Translations under genes and position numbers: made by a program | From: Sphingomonas sp. QA11 | GTDB taxonomy: Bacteria; Pseudomonadota; Alphaproteobacteria; Sphingomonadales; Sphingomonadaceae | Reading direction: 5' to 3' | Length of the DNA stretch: 64,000 bases | Assembly: GCF_028473665.1 (NCBI RefSeq) | Contig: NZ_CP098774.1 | Span: forward strand, 1,798,001 to 1,862,000 | Notes under the pieces: generated by a model | Seen by the model: the letters and a program-made list of their open reading frames with translations, nothing else | Database searches by the model: none | Told to the model about the DNA's origin: nothing | Shown here: in pieces, positions 1 through 8,888 of the stretch | Layout: every line of letters begins with the position of its first letter | Position numbering within the stretch: the stretch's first letter is position 1

Positions 1-705
1 CCGCTGACCCCGATCCAGCTCGCCGCCGAGCGGCTGCAGCGGCGCTACAACAAGCAGCTTCCGAATGACGACGGCACCTTCACGCGCCTGACCGAGACGA
101 TCGTCCGCCAGGTCGGTGACTTGCGGCGGATGGTCGACGAATTCTCGTCCTTCGCCCGCATGCCGAAGCCGACCTTCCATGAGGAATCGCTGGTCGATAT
201 CGCGCGACAAACCCTGTTCCTTCACGAGGTCGCGCATCCTTCGATCCACTTCGATCTCGTCCATGACGATCCCGCCCCGATGCTGGTGTGCGATCGCCGC
301 CAGATCGGCCAGGCGCTGACCAACATCGTCAAGAATGCCGTGGAGGCGATCGAGGCGCGCGCAGAGGGGAGCGAAGGCGCGGTCACCATGACGCTTACGC
401 AGCAGGGCGCGTCGCTCGTCGTCACGGTCGCCGACGACGGAGTCGGCCTCCCCGTGGCACGAGAGCGGCTGGTCGAACCCTATGTGACGACCCGCGCCCG
501 CGGCACCGGTCTTGGCCTCGCGATCGTGAAGAAGATCGTCGAGGAACATTGCGGCACGATCGCCTTCACTGACCGCGAGGGGGGCGGGACGGTGGTGACA
601 ATGGCGTTCGATACCGCATCGCTCGCGGCAATGGACACCGGCGGCCGCGACACGACGGAGGGGGAAGACCGTCGCACACCTGAACTCACGCGAAATCGGA
701 CCTGA
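1..705 (+). CDS. ntrY: Nitrogen regulation sensor histidine kinase NtrY, C-terminal part (cut by window start)
   Basis: The reading frame is open from base 1, so only the last 234 residues of a membrane sensor kinase are present. The visible part starts just after the phosphoacceptor-histidine helix (TPIQLAAERL, from base 7) and contains the kinase ATPase domain: N box NAVEAIE, G1 box DDGVGL and G2 box GTGLGLAIVKK. NtrY phosphorylates NtrX in response to nitrogen or redox state in alphaproteobacteria. The ntrX start codon follows the stop by 3 bases, so the two are co-transcribed. A short variable acidic tail follows the ATPase domain. The assignment as NtrY rather than a generic NtrB-like kinase rests on the TPIQLAAERL motif and on ntrX being next. 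Confidence 0.93.
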   Translation, partial: PLTPIQLAAERLQRRYNKQLPNDDGTFTRLTETIVRQVGDLRRMVDEFSSFARMPKPTFHEESLVDIARQTLFLHEVAHPSIHFDLVHDDPAPMLVCDRRQIGQALTNIVKNAVEAIEARAEGSEGAVTMTLTQQGASLVVTVADDGVGLPVARERLVEPYVTTRARGTGLGLAIVKKIVEEHCGTIAFTDREGGGTVVTMAFDTASLAAMDTGGRDTTEGEDRRTPELTRNRT

Positions 706-708
706 ACT

Positions 709-2082
709 ATGGCACTCGACATCCTCATCGTCGACGACGAGCACGACATTCGCGAACTCGTCGCGGGCGTGCTTGAAGACGAAGGCTATGAGACGCGCGG
801 TGCGGCGGACAGCGACGCCGCGCTTGAAGCGATCTCCGCCCGCCGCCCCTCGCTGGTGCTGCTCGACGTGTGGTTGCAGGGATCGCGCCTGGACGGGCTT
901 GAGCTGCTCGACGAGATGAAGCGCCGCGACCCGTCGATTCCGGTGCTGGTCATCTCGGGTCATGGCAATCTCGACACCGCGGTGGCTGCGATCCGGCGCG
1001 GCGCCGCCGACTTCATCGAAAAGCCGTTCGAGGCTGAACGCTTGTTGCTGATGGTCGCGCGTGCGACCGAGACGGAGCGGCTCCGGCGCGAGGTGGCATC
1101 GCTACGCGCCTCGGTCGGCGCCAACAACGATCTGACCGGCAACTCCACCGCGATCAACGGTGTCCGCGCGACGCTGAAGCGTGTCGCCTCGACCGGCAGC
1201 CGCGTGCTGGTGATGGGCGCTGCCGGCGTCGGCAAGGAAGTCGCCGCGCGGCTGCTCCACGGCTGGAGCCAGCGGGCCGGCGCGCCCTTCGTCATCGTCA
1301 GCGCGGCGCGGATGACGCCCGAGCGGGTCGACGAGGAATTGTTCGGGGTGGAGGAGGGGGGGCAGCTCGTCCGCTCCGGCCTGCTCGAACAGGCGCATGG
1401 CGGCACCCTGTTCCTCGACGAGATAGCGGACATGCCGATCGCGACCCAGGCGCGAATCCTGCGCGTGCTGACCGATCAGAGCTTCACCCGGGTCGGCGGC
1501 CAGCGAGTCGTGAAGGTCGATGTCCGGGTCGTCTCCGCCACTGCGCGCGACCTGACGCTAGAGATCGCCGAAGGGCGTTTCCGCGAGGACCTCTATTACC
1601 GCCTCAACGTCGTCCCCGTGCTGATTCCCGGCCTGGCCGAGCGGCGCGAGGATATTCCGGCGCTGGTCGGCCATTTCATCGCGCACTACGCCTCCGAACG
1701 CCGCGTACCGACGCCGGAGATCGCGCCCGATGCGATGGTCGCACTGCAAAGCTATGAATGGCCGGGCAATGTTCGCCAGTTGCGCAACGTGGTCGAGCGC
1801 ACGGTCATCATGGCACCGGGCGACCGGATCGGCCGAATCGACCTCGATCTCCTGCCGGCCGAGGTGCTGGGCGATCCGGGCGAGATGGGCGGCAGCACCA
1901 ACGCGATCATGGGATCGCCGTTGCGCGAGGCGCGCGAGACCTTCGAGCGCGAATATCTGCGCATCCAGATCCGTCGTTTCTCGGGCAATATCTCGCGCAC
2001 GGCAAGCTTCATCGGGATGGAGCGTTCAGCGCTGCATCGCAAATTGAAGCTGCTGGGAATCACTGAAACGCGCGACGAATAG
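709..2082 (+). CDS. ntrX: Nitrogen assimilation response regulator NtrX
   Basis: 457-residue NtrC-family regulator. Residues 1-120 are a receiver domain with phosphoacceptor Asp53 in the LLDVWL motif. A AAA+ domain follows, with Walker A GAAGVGKE and Walker B GGTLFLDEIAD. The C-terminus is a Fis-type helix-turn-helix (RTASFIGMERSALHRKLK). Between the ELFG motif and Walker B the usual GAFTGA sigma-54 contact loop is absent and the segment reads VEEGGQLVRSG, so activation through sigma-54 is doubtful and it may work as a sigma-70-type regulator, as suggested for NtrX of other alphaproteobacteria. Partner of the kinase just upstream. Confidence 0.95.
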   Translation: MALDILIVDDEHDIRELVAGVLEDEGYETRGAADSDAALEAISARRPSLVLLDVWLQGSRLDGLELLDEMKRRDPSIPVLVISGHGNLDTAVAAIRRGAADFIEKPFEAERLLLMVARATETERLRREVASLRASVGANNDLTGNSTAINGVRATLKRVASTGSRVLVMGAAGVGKEVAARLLHGWSQRAGAPFVIVSAARMTPERVDEELFGVEEGGQLVRSGLLEQAHGGTLFLDEIADMPIATQARILRVLTDQSFTRVGGQRVVKVDVRVVSATARDLTLEIAEGRFREDLYYRLNVVPVLIPGLAERREDIPALVGHFIAHYASERRVPTPEIAPDAMVALQSYEWPGNVRQLRNVVERTVIMAPGDRIGRIDLDLLPAEVLGDPGEMGGSTNAIMGSPLREARETFEREYLRIQIRRFSGNISRTASFIGMERSALHRKLKLLGITETRDE

Positions 2083-2118
2083 TGGACGAAACGGTCGATC
2101 GCTCCTAAATGGTGGTAC

Positions 2119-2178
2119 CGCGCTCAGCGAGCGCGCATCCGACGCCGGGAACCCGGCGCATCGCGGGAAATCACCCGC
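2119..2178 (+). promoter_or_regulatory. Three consecutive stem-loops in the hfq leader
   Basis: The 116 bases between ntrX and hfq can fold into three adjacent hairpins: 2119-2135 (7-bp stem CGCGCTC/GAGCGCG, 3-nt loop), 2143-2158 (7-bp stem CGCCGGG/CCCGGCG, very tight loop) and 2163-2178 (5-bp stem GCGGG/CCCGC). No T-run follows, so a simple terminator is unlikely. They lie just upstream of the hfq ribosome-binding site (AAAGG, 2186-2190) and could stabilise the message or take part in autoregulation; this is inference from the pairing only. Confidence 0.4.
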
Positions 2179-2198
2179 CAAGAACAAAGGATCGACCG

Positions 2199-2690
2199 AT
2201 GGCCGACAAGCAGACGTCGCTGCAAGACCTCTTCCTCAATGCGCTCCGGCGTTCGAAAACGCCGGTGACGATGTTCCTCGTCAAAGGCGTCAAACTCCAG
2301 GGCATCGTGACCTGGTTCGACAATTTCTCGGTGCTACTCCGCCGCGACGGCCAGTCGCAACTCATCTACAAGCATGCCATCTCGACGATCATGCCCTCGG
2401 CCACGGTCGATGTCGCCGCGATCGTCAATGCGGTCGGCGAAGCGCAGAAAAAGGCGCCCCTGCTCCAGGAAATCTTCCTGAACGCGGTGCGCAAGTCGGA
2501 CGACAACGTCACCATGTTCCTGGTCAACGGGGTCATGCTCCAGGGCCAGATCGCCGCGTTCGACCTGTTCTGCATGCTGCTCCAGCGCGACGGCATGTCG
2601 CAGCTTGTCTACAAGCACGCGGTGTCGACCATTCAGCCGGCGCATCCGCTGAATTTGGCTGACGAAACAGCAGGTTCGGAAGACGATTGA
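2199..2690 (+). CDS. hfq: RNA chaperone Hfq, tandem double-Sm form
   Basis: 163 residues, about twice the usual Hfq length. Two complete Sm/Hfq domains lie in tandem: residues 8-66 and 89-147, each with an N-terminal helix ([23 protein letters not shown]), an Sm1 strand block ([24 protein letters not shown]) and the Sm2 signature YKHA (57-60 and 138-141). They are joined by a linker of about 22 residues and followed by a short acidic tail. Hfq binds sRNA and mRNA U-tracts and A-rich sequences; a tandem subunit would be expected to form a trimer as a pseudo-hexamer. I chose ATG 2199 because AAAGG sits 8 bases upstream and the Hfq helix begins there; an in-frame ATG at 2109 would add 30 residues of unrelated sequence. 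The stop overlaps the hflX start. Confidence 0.95.
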   Translation: MADKQTSLQDLFLNALRRSKTPVTMFLVKGVKLQGIVTWFDNFSVLLRRDGQSQLIYKHAISTIMPSATVDVAAIVNAVGEAQKKAPLLQEIFLNAVRKSDDNVTMFLVNGVMLQGQIAAFDLFCMLLQRDGMSQLVYKHAVSTIQPAHPLNLADETAGSEDD

Positions 2691-3979
2691 CCACAGGCTT
2701 CGAACGTGATCGCGATGAGTTCGCACGGGGTGCGCGGGCCATCGTGGTCTATCCCGAACATGGCGTCTCCTCGCGCGATGCCGCTGCGCGCCTCGACGAG
2801 ACTGCCGGTCTTGCCGAGGCGATCGGCGTTGTCGTGGCCGAAAAGATCGCATTCCGAGTCCGCCAGGCCAAGCCGGCAACGCTGATCGGCAGCGGTCAGG
2901 TCGAGCAACTCGCGGCGACGGTACGGATGGAGGAGGCGGGGCTTGTCGTGTTCGACGCGCCGCTGACACCGATCCAGCAGCGCAATCTCGAAAAGGCGCT
3001 CGAAGCCAAGGTGATCGATCGCACCGGCCTGATCCTCGAGATCTTCGGCGAACGCGCCGCGACTGCCGAGGGGCGGCTGCAGGTCGAGCTCGCCCATCTC
3101 GATTACCAGGCCGGCCGCCTCGTGCGAAGCTGGACTCACCTCGAACGCCAGCGCGGCGGCTTCGGCTTTCTCGGTGGTCCTGGTGAAACCCAGATCGAGG
3201 CCGATCGCCGCCTGATCCGCGACCGCATGGCGCGACTGCGCAAGGAACTCGACCAGGTCACCCGCACGCGTGGCCTGCACCGCGACCGGCGCCAGCGCGC
3301 GCCTTGGCCGGTGATCGCGCTGGTCGGTTACACCAATGCCGGGAAATCCACTCTTTTCAATCGGTTGACCGGTGCTGATGTCATGGCGGAAGATTTGCTC
3401 TTCGCCACGCTCGACCCGACCCTGCGTCAGATATCCTTGCCCGGAATCGACAAGGCGATCCTGTCGGATACGGTGGGTTTCGTTTCCGAATTGCCGACCC
3501 AGCTCGTCGCTGCGTTCAAGGCGACCCTTGAAGAGGTCATCTCAGCCGACCTGCTGATCCATGTCCGCGACATCGCGCATCCCGACAGCGCGGCGCAAAA
3601 AGCTGATGTCGAGGCGGTGCTGACGGAGATCGGCGTCGCCATCACCACGCCGCAGATCGAGGCCTGGAACAAGCTCGACCTGCTCGAAGACGATGCGCGC
3701 GAGGAAATGATAGGAGAGGCGGCCCGCCGCACTGACGTCGTCGCGCTGTCGGCGATGACGGGGGAGGGCGTCGACACCCTGATCGACACCGTAGCAGCGT
3801 TGCTCACCCAGGGCCATCGCCGCTACCGCATCCAGCTTCCCGTATCGGACGGCGCAGGCGCCGCGTGGCTGCACGCGCATGGCGAAGTGATCGGGCAGGA
3901 GATCGACGGCGACGAAGCGGTCTATGAAGTCCGCATGGCCGAGCGCGATTACGAGCGGTTCAATCAGCGCAACGATTGA
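2687..3979 (+). CDS. hflX: Ribosome-associated GTPase HflX
   Basis: 430-residue Obg-HflX family GTPase that binds and splits ribosomes and often sits beside hfq. An N-terminal HflX domain (through about residue 200) with the [16 protein letters not shown] glycine-rich segment precedes the G domain: G1 GYTNAGKST (about residues 213-221), G3 DTVGF and G4 NKLD. The start is a TTG at 2687 that overlaps the hfq stop codon (TTGA), so translation is probably coupled to hfq. No better start codon is seen before the conserved region. Confidence 0.95.
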   Translation: MTTGFERDRDEFARGARAIVVYPEHGVSSRDAAARLDETAGLAEAIGVVVAEKIAFRVRQAKPATLIGSGQVEQLAATVRMEEAGLVVFDAPLTPIQQRNLEKALEAKVIDRTGLILEIFGERAATAEGRLQVELAHLDYQAGRLVRSWTHLERQRGGFGFLGGPGETQIEADRRLIRDRMARLRKELDQVTRTRGLHRDRRQRAPWPVIALVGYTNAGKSTLFNRLTGADVMAEDLLFATLDPTLRQISLPGIDKAILSDTVGFVSELPTQLVAAFKATLEEVISADLLIHVRDIAHPDSAAQKADVEAVLTEIGVAITTPQIEAWNKLDLLEDDAREEMIGEAARRTDVVALSAMTGEGVDTLIDTVAALLTQGHRRYRIQLPVSDGAGAAWLHAHGEVIGQEIDGDEAVYEVRMAERDYERFNQRND

Positions 3980-4006
3980 TCCGTTGCGGCGCGTTGCGAC
4001 GGGCGG

Positions 4007-4672
4007 TCATTGGAAAATCTGCCAGTTGGCATTCGTCAAACCGCCCAAGCGGGCGACCTCGTCCACGAATGGCATCAATTGCTCGGGTTGATTGCAGCCT
4101 ATGGTCACCTGCGAGTAGCGATAGTCCTTGTCTGCGGCCATTTCCATTTCAAGAAGCTGGCAATCGACGAATACGTCATCTTTGCTGTCCCAGTGCTCAA
4201 TCGGAAATTCCCAGATCTTGGCTTGGGTAGCCAGCGCGTTGAGCTTTGTTAGCTGCTGAGCGGTGAGGGGGGACCGGCGGATTGGAATAGGGTCCGTACT
4301 GTCGCGGTGGTAGTCGACTCCACCCGTCTCTATCTTCCCCGTTCCGTCGAATTTTTCTCTGATCAGAACGTATCGAAAGAAGTGGCCATGCCCTTCGGTA
4401 AAGACGAAGCGCATGACCTTCTTGTCTTTTCCGGCGAAATTCCGCCAAAGGGGCCGCTGTCCCAGACGTTTCAGGGGGCAGGCGGAAAAGCCCATGCTCC
4501 AAAAATACTCATAAGTCTCTTCGGGATAGAGGCCGCAGCCCTCCCTGGCGTTCGATTGGCTCGTCAAAGTCAAAGCCAAAACGAGCGCGCAAAGAGAGAA
4601 AAATGGTCTGATCGGATTGGTAGCGACCTTCACGCCTCTCTTACCCCTTGGTCGGGTTCTTCCGGTCGCCAT
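4007..4672 (-). CDS. Hypothetical secreted protein, lower-GC orphan
   Basis: 221 residues, no family recognised. A hydrophobic stretch (FFSLCALVLALTL) followed by SQSNA suggests a signal peptide with cleavage before REGCGLYPEE. The mature part is rich in aromatic residues and has several cysteines that could form disulfides. A GTG at 4633 would give a shorter signal peptide start (MKVATNPIRPFF) and is a good alternative to ATG 4672. Base composition is clearly less GC-rich than that of its neighbours. It lies convergent to hflX and separates hflX from mazG. The contrast in composition suggests recent acquisition. Confidence 0.75.
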   Translation of the reverse strand: MATGRTRPRGKRGVKVATNPIRPFFSLCALVLALTLTSQSNAREGCGLYPEETYEYFWSMGFSACPLKRLGQRPLWRNFAGKDKKVMRFVFTEGHGHFFRYVLIREKFDGTGKIETGGVDYHRDSTDPIPIRRSPLTAQQLTKLNALATQAKIWEFPIEHWDSKDDVFVDCQLLEMEMAADKDYRYSQVTIGCNQPEQLMPFVDEVARLGGLTNANWQIFQ

Positions 4673-4718
4673 GCTGTTCCCATTTTGTTCGCTTGCAAAG
4701 CGTAAGCTGAGAGCAATT

Positions 4719-5477
4719 TCAACTATTCTCAGCCCGCTTGGCCGATACCCAAAGTGCTTCCTTCGCCTCTAGGTCAAGCGCCGCGAACGCTTCGCCGGCC
4801 TCGGCCTCCATTGCCTTGAACCGCCGCTCGAACTTCGCATTCGCCACGCGCAGCGCCGCCTCGGGATCGACGCCGAGGTGCCGCGACCAGTTCACCACCG
4901 CGAACAGCAGGTCGCCAATCTCTTCCTCGCGCTCGGCGGGAGAGGCAGCCTCGATCTCGGCGATCTCCTCGTCGATCTTGGCACGGGCACCCGAGGGATC
5001 GGGCCAGTCGAACCCGGTCCGCGCCGCGCGCTTCTGCAGCTTCTCGGCACGGAGCAGCGCTGGCAGGCCGATCGCGACTCCATCGAGCGCGCCGGCATCG
5101 CCCTTTGCCTCGCGCTCGGCTGCCTTCAGCCTTTCCCAATGCTGCTCATGGCCACCGTCGCTGTCGCCGAACACATGCGGGTGCCGGCGTTCCATCTTGT
5201 CGCTGATCGACGCCACGACGTCAGGCAGCGCGAACAGGCCGGCTTCCTCGGCCATGCGGCTGTGGAACACGACCTGGAGGAGCAGATCGCCGAGCTCGTC
5301 CTTAAGATCCGCCATGTCGCCACGGGCGATCGCGTCGGCCACCTCATAGGCTTCCTCGATGGTGTACGGCGCGATCGTCGAGAAATCCTGCGCGACGTCC
5401 CAGTCACATCCATGATCGGGATCGCGCAACCGCTCCATGATCGTGACGAGGCGTTCGATCTTCGAAGGGCTGCTCAC
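4719..5477 (-). CDS. mazG: Nucleoside triphosphate pyrophosphohydrolase MazG
   Basis: 252 residues with two MazG-type four-helix domains. The N-terminal domain has the Mg-binding acidic helices (EEAYEVADAI and LKDELGDLLLQVVFH); the second domain has EIEAASPAEREEEIGDLLFAVVN near residues 175-200, split here as EEIGDLLFAVVN. MazG hydrolyses (d)NTPs to monophosphates and pyrophosphate, clearing damaged nucleotides and lowering ppGpp under stress. Full length for the family. Not overlapping its neighbours, so probably has its own promoter. Confidence 0.95.
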   Translation of the reverse strand: MSSPSKIERLVTIMERLRDPDHGCDWDVAQDFSTIAPYTIEEAYEVADAIARGDMADLKDELGDLLLQVVFHSRMAEEAGLFALPDVVASISDKMERRHPHVFGDSDGGHEQHWERLKAAEREAKGDAGALDGVAIGLPALLRAEKLQKRAARTGFDWPDPSGARAKIDEEIAEIEAASPAEREEEIGDLLFAVVNWSRHLGVDPEAALRVANAKFERRFKAMEAEAGEAFAALDLEAKEALWVSAKRAENS

Positions 5478-5516
5478 AGGCAGGGGCGCCCCGCCTTAGC
5501 CGCATCCATCAGTTCG

Positions 5517-5530
5517 ATAATATACATTAT
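5517..5530. promoter_or_regulatory. AT-rich dyad upstream of mazG
   Basis: ATAAT-ATAC-ATTAT is a perfect 5-bp inverted repeat with a 4-base spacer, in an AT-rich patch (about 5515-5550) that stands out from the GC-rich surroundings. It is 40-50 bases upstream of the mazG start on the minus strand, so it may be its promoter or an operator. No specific regulator can be named. Confidence 0.3.
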
Positions 5531-5583
5531 GTTAAATTCAGATATGATCACAGGAGATCCCCCTCGCGGTGTCACCAAGGTAT

Positions 5584-5793
5584 TTATCGACCAAACAAAC
5601 TACCGATTGCTGCACCGGTACCGGTCGCCTGCTGCCACAAAACCACTAGGATGAACGCGACACCGAAGATCGCGATCCAGGCCAGTGCCATCTTGAACAC
5701 GTCCTTGATCGGCAAACGGCGCGCCAGCAGCGCCGACAGCGGCAAGACCAGCAGCAGCAAGTAAAACACGATGTCGAACGGCTGGTCGGTCAC
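5584..5793 (-). CDS. Small two-helix membrane protein
   Basis: 69 residues with two hydrophobic helices (about residues 8-24, FYLLLLVLPLSALLARR, and 34-53, MALAWIAIFGVAFILVVLWQ). Start is GTG at 5793, overlapping the stop of the metallo-hydrolase gene (GTGA), so it is the last gene of the metG-tatD-hydrolase transcript. Similar short membrane proteins are commonly found at this position in sphingomonads as far as I recall, but no function is known to me. Confidence 0.75.
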   Translation of the reverse strand: MTDQPFDIVFYLLLLVLPLSALLARRLPIKDVFKMALAWIAIFGVAFILVVLWQQATGTGAAIGSLFGR

Positions 5794-6554
5794 GGCGTCA
5801 CCTCCATCCCGTCATAACCGGGTTCGACGCCAGCCGGAAGCGCAGCGCGCAGCGTGGCATAGTCCATCGACTGGTCCATATGGATGAAAGCGGTCCGACG
5901 CGGCCGCAACGCCTCGATCCAGCCAAGCACGGTCGGCACATCGGGATGAGTCGGATGCGGCCGATAGCGCAGCGCATCGACGATCCATACGTCCAGGTCC
6001 TGATACAGCGCGCGCATGTCATCAGTCAGGATATTGAAATCCGTGGCATATCCGATCGATCCGGCCGGCGTGTCGAACCGCAACCCGGCAGACAGGATAT
6101 TGCCGTGCGGCTGGTCGACGGCACGGATCGCGACGTCGCCGATGGTGATCGCGTCGGGCAGCGTCTCCATCGCCACGGTCGATGGATAGCCGTCACGCCC
6201 GAGAAACGCATAAGCGAAGCGCTCGACCAGCGCGTCCCGCGTCGCCGGCCGAGCCATGCCGCGCACCGGATGGCCCATCGCATGATAGACCTGCCGCAGA
6301 TCGTCGATTCCGTGGCAGTGATCGGCATGGTCGTGAGTCCAGATCACCGCGTCGACCGTCGCGACATCAGCCGCCAGCAACTGCTCGCGCATGTCGGGGC
6401 TCGTATCGATCAGGATGCGGGTCGTCCCCGTCTCGACCAGGATCGAGGCCCGCAGCCGACGGTTGCGCGGCTCAGCCGGATCGCAATCGCCCCAGTCATT
6501 ACCGATGCGCGGCACGCCCGAGGATGTGCCAGATCCGAGGATCCGGACTTTCAC
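5790..6554 (-). CDS. MBL-fold metallo-hydrolase (PhnP-like)
   Basis: 254 residues. The metal-binding motif THDHADH is present near residue 76, as are the N-terminal beta-lactamase-fold strand KVRILGSGTSSGVPRIG and later His/Asp ligands (YATD, HMDQS). The GSGTSSGVP start is typical of the PhnP/cyclic-phosphodiesterase branch of the superfamily; substrate unknown. Start taken as GTG 6554, 10 bases after the tatD stop, because the conserved fold begins there; the upstream in-frame extension overlaps tatD and looks non-coding. Conserved neighbour of tatD and metG in alphaproteobacteria. Confidence 0.88.
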   Translation of the reverse strand: MKVRILGSGTSSGVPRIGNDWGDCDPAEPRNRRLRASILVETGTTRILIDTSPDMREQLLAADVATVDAVIWTHDHADHCHGIDDLRQVYHAMGHPVRGMARPATRDALVERFAYAFLGRDGYPSTVAMETLPDAITIGDVAIRAVDQPHGNILSAGLRFDTPAGSIGYATDFNILTDDMRALYQDLDVWIVDALRYRPHPTHPDVPTVLGWIEALRPRRTAFIHMDQSMDYATLRAALPAGVEPGYDGMEVTP

Positions 6555-6564
6555 GCCTTCACTC

Positions 6565-7341
6565 TCACGCGGTCGTCTTGGCAAACAATGCGTGAAAGTT
6601 CTCGGCCGTCTTTTCCGCCAGCACCGACACATCCTCGCCGCGCAGCTTCGCCAGGAACTCGGCGGTATCGGCCACGAACGCCGGTTCGCCGGTTTTTCCG
6701 CGATGCGGCACTGGCGCAAGGAAAGGCGCGTCGGTTTCGATCAGCAGCCGCTCGATCGGCAACCGCGCGGCGGTTTCCTGCAGGTCCTTGGCATTCTTGA
6801 ACGTCACGATGCCTGAAATGGAGATATAAAGGCCCAATTCCAACGCGATATCGGCAAAAGTGCCGCTCGCCGTGAAGCAATGGATCACGCCGGGATAGGC
6901 GCCCTTCCCCATCTCCTCGCGCAGAATCTCGGCGGTATCGTCCTCGGCGTCACGCGTATGCACGACGATCGGCAAGCCGGTCTCGCGCGCCGCCGCGATA
7001 TGCGCGCGGAAACTCGCCCGCTGCCGGTCGCGGTCGCTGTGATCGTAATAATAATCGAGCCCGCTCTCGCCGATCCCAACGACTCGTGGATGCAACGCGC
7101 GCTCCACCAGCCGCGCCGTGCCCACATCGGGATGCTGGTCGGCCTCATGCGGATGGATGCCGACGGTCGCCCACACGTCCGGCTCGCGCTCGGCCGTGCC
7201 GATCACCGCATCCCATTCGCTCTCGCGCGTGGAGATATTGAGCATGGCGGACACGCCCCGGGCCCTGGCGCGGGCTAGTATCTCGGGCTGCTGCTCGTAC
7301 AATCCCTTGTAGTTCAGGTGGCAATGACTGTCGGCGAACAT
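6565..7341 (-). CDS. tatD: TatD family metal-dependent DNase
   Basis: 258 residues. N-terminal metal motif DSHCHL (HxH) at residues 4-9, GESGLDYYYD (metal-binding Glu), the VHTRDAEDDT segment and the C-terminal IETDAPFLAP motif identify the TatD amidohydrolase-like 3'-5' exonuclease family, used in DNA repair. Its ATG overlaps the metG stop by one base (ATGA), indicating translational coupling. Confidence 0.94.
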   Translation of the reverse strand: MFADSHCHLNYKGLYEQQPEILARARARGVSAMLNISTRESEWDAVIGTAEREPDVWATVGIHPHEADQHPDVGTARLVERALHPRVVGIGESGLDYYYDHSDRDRQRASFRAHIAAARETGLPIVVHTRDAEDDTAEILREEMGKGAYPGVIHCFTASGTFADIALELGLYISISGIVTFKNAKDLQETAARLPIERLLIETDAPFLAPVPHRGKTGEPAFVADTAEFLAKLRGEDVSVLAEKTAENFHALFAKTTA

Positions 7342-8888
7342 CAGGCGGCCTCCGTCAGCTCCAGCCGCGGGAACACCCCGCTCGGCGCCGGCAGTACGGT
7401 GCCCGCCACCACTGGCACGCCCAGTGAATCGAAGTCCCGCGCACCGGTCTCCTGGCCAAGCAGATCAAGCAACCGGTCAGCGCCATCCGGGATCGCCCAG
7501 CGCGCCATGATCGCGATCCGCCGGATCGCCTCGATTGTCAGGTGCAGGATCGCGTCGGCGCGCCCTGGATCGGTCTTGCGCACGCTCCAGGGCGCGGCGT
7601 CGGCGAAATACTGGTTCGCATCGCGCGCCGCCGACCACACGGCATCGAGAGCATTGTGGATCGCGAGGTCGCTCATTGCCGCGTGCATACCGGCCTCGGC
7701 GGCGTCGACGCTTGCCAGCAACGCGGAATCGGCATCGGTTCGCACGCCCGCCACCGGCACCCTGCCGCCGCAGTTCTTCGCGACGATCGACAGGCATCGC
7801 TGCGCGAGATTGCCGAGATTATTCGCCAGGTCGGCATTGCACCGCGTGACGATCGCTTCCTCTGAATAACTCCCGTCCTGGCCAAAGCTCACTTCGCGCA
7901 GCAGGAAATAGCGGAGCGCGTCGACGCCGAAGCGCTCGACCAGCTCCATCGGGTCGGTCACGTTGCCGACCGACTTGGACATCTTCTCCCCGCGGTTGAG
8001 CAGGAAGCCGTGCCCGAACACCTGCTTCGGCAGTGCCAGCTTCGCCGACATCAGGAAAGCCGGCCAGTAAACGGCATGAAAACGCACGATATCCTTGCCG
8101 ATCACGTGCAGGTCGGCCGGCCAATAGCGTGCCAGGTCAGCCGCATTGTCGGGATAGCCAGACCCGGTCAGGTAATTGGTCAGCGCGTCGACCCAGACAT
8201 ACATGACATGCCCGGGGCTGCCCGGCACCTTCACGCCCCAGTCGAAGCTGGTGCGTGACACCGACAGGTCGGAAAGCCCACCCTCGACGAAGCGCATCAC
8301 CTCGTTGCGCCGGGCCTCCGGCCGGATGAACTCAGGATGGGACTCGTACAGGTCGAGCAGCGGCTGTTGATATTTCGACAGCCGGAAGAACCATGTCTCC
8401 TCGACCGTCCATTCCACTGGCGTGCCCTGCGGGGAGAGCCTGGCCCCTTCCCCGCCTTTTTCGTCGGCGACAAGTTCCTTCTCGTCGTAGAAGGCTTCGT
8501 CTCGGACTGAATACCAGCCCTCGTATTTGTCCATGTACAAGTCGCCGGCAGCTTCCATTGCCTGCCAGATCGCAGCGCTCGCCGCATGGTGCGCCGGTTC
8601 GACGGTGCGGATGAACCGATCATAGGAAATGTTCAGACGATCGTCCATTTCCTTGAAATAGGACGACATCTCATCGGCAAGCGCGCGCGTCTCGACACCG
8701 CGGTCGCGCGCCGTCTGGACCATTTTAAGGCCATGTTCGTCGGTGCCGGTCTGGAACCGCACGTCGCGCCCGGCCTGACGGTGATAGCGTGCGATCGCGT
8801 CGGTCGCGATGGCCTCATAGGCGTGGCCGATATGCGGCCGCCCGTTCGGATAGCTGATCGCGGTGGTGATGTAATAAGGCTGACCCAT
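7341..8888 (-). CDS. metG: Methionyl-tRNA synthetase
   Basis: 515-residue class I aminoacyl-tRNA synthetase. HIGH signature HIGH in NGRPHIGHAYE near residue 18 and KMSKS in GEKMSKSVGNV near residue 298. It lacks the zinc-knuckle cysteines and the C-terminal tRNA-binding domain, so it is the short form usual in alphaproteobacteria. First gene of metG-tatD-hydrolase. In related genomes holB usually lies immediately upstream; here 6.8 kb of other genes separate them. Confidence 0.97.
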   Translation of the reverse strand: MGQPYYITTAISYPNGRPHIGHAYEAIATDAIARYHRQAGRDVRFQTGTDEHGLKMVQTARDRGVETRALADEMSSYFKEMDDRLNISYDRFIRTVEPAHHAASAAIWQAMEAAGDLYMDKYEGWYSVRDEAFYDEKELVADEKGGEGARLSPQGTPVEWTVEETWFFRLSKYQQPLLDLYESHPEFIRPEARRNEVMRFVEGGLSDLSVSRTSFDWGVKVPGSPGHVMYVWVDALTNYLTGSGYPDNAADLARYWPADLHVIGKDIVRFHAVYWPAFLMSAKLALPKQVFGHGFLLNRGEKMSKSVGNVTDPMELVERFGVDALRYFLLREVSFGQDGSYSEEAIVTRCNADLANNLGNLAQRCLSIVAKNCGGRVPVAGVRTDADSALLASVDAAEAGMHAAMSDLAIHNALDAVWSAARDANQYFADAAPWSVRKTDPGRADAILHLTIEAIRRIAIMARWAIPDGADRLLDLLGQETGARDFDSLGVPVVAGTVLPAPSGVFPRLELTEAA

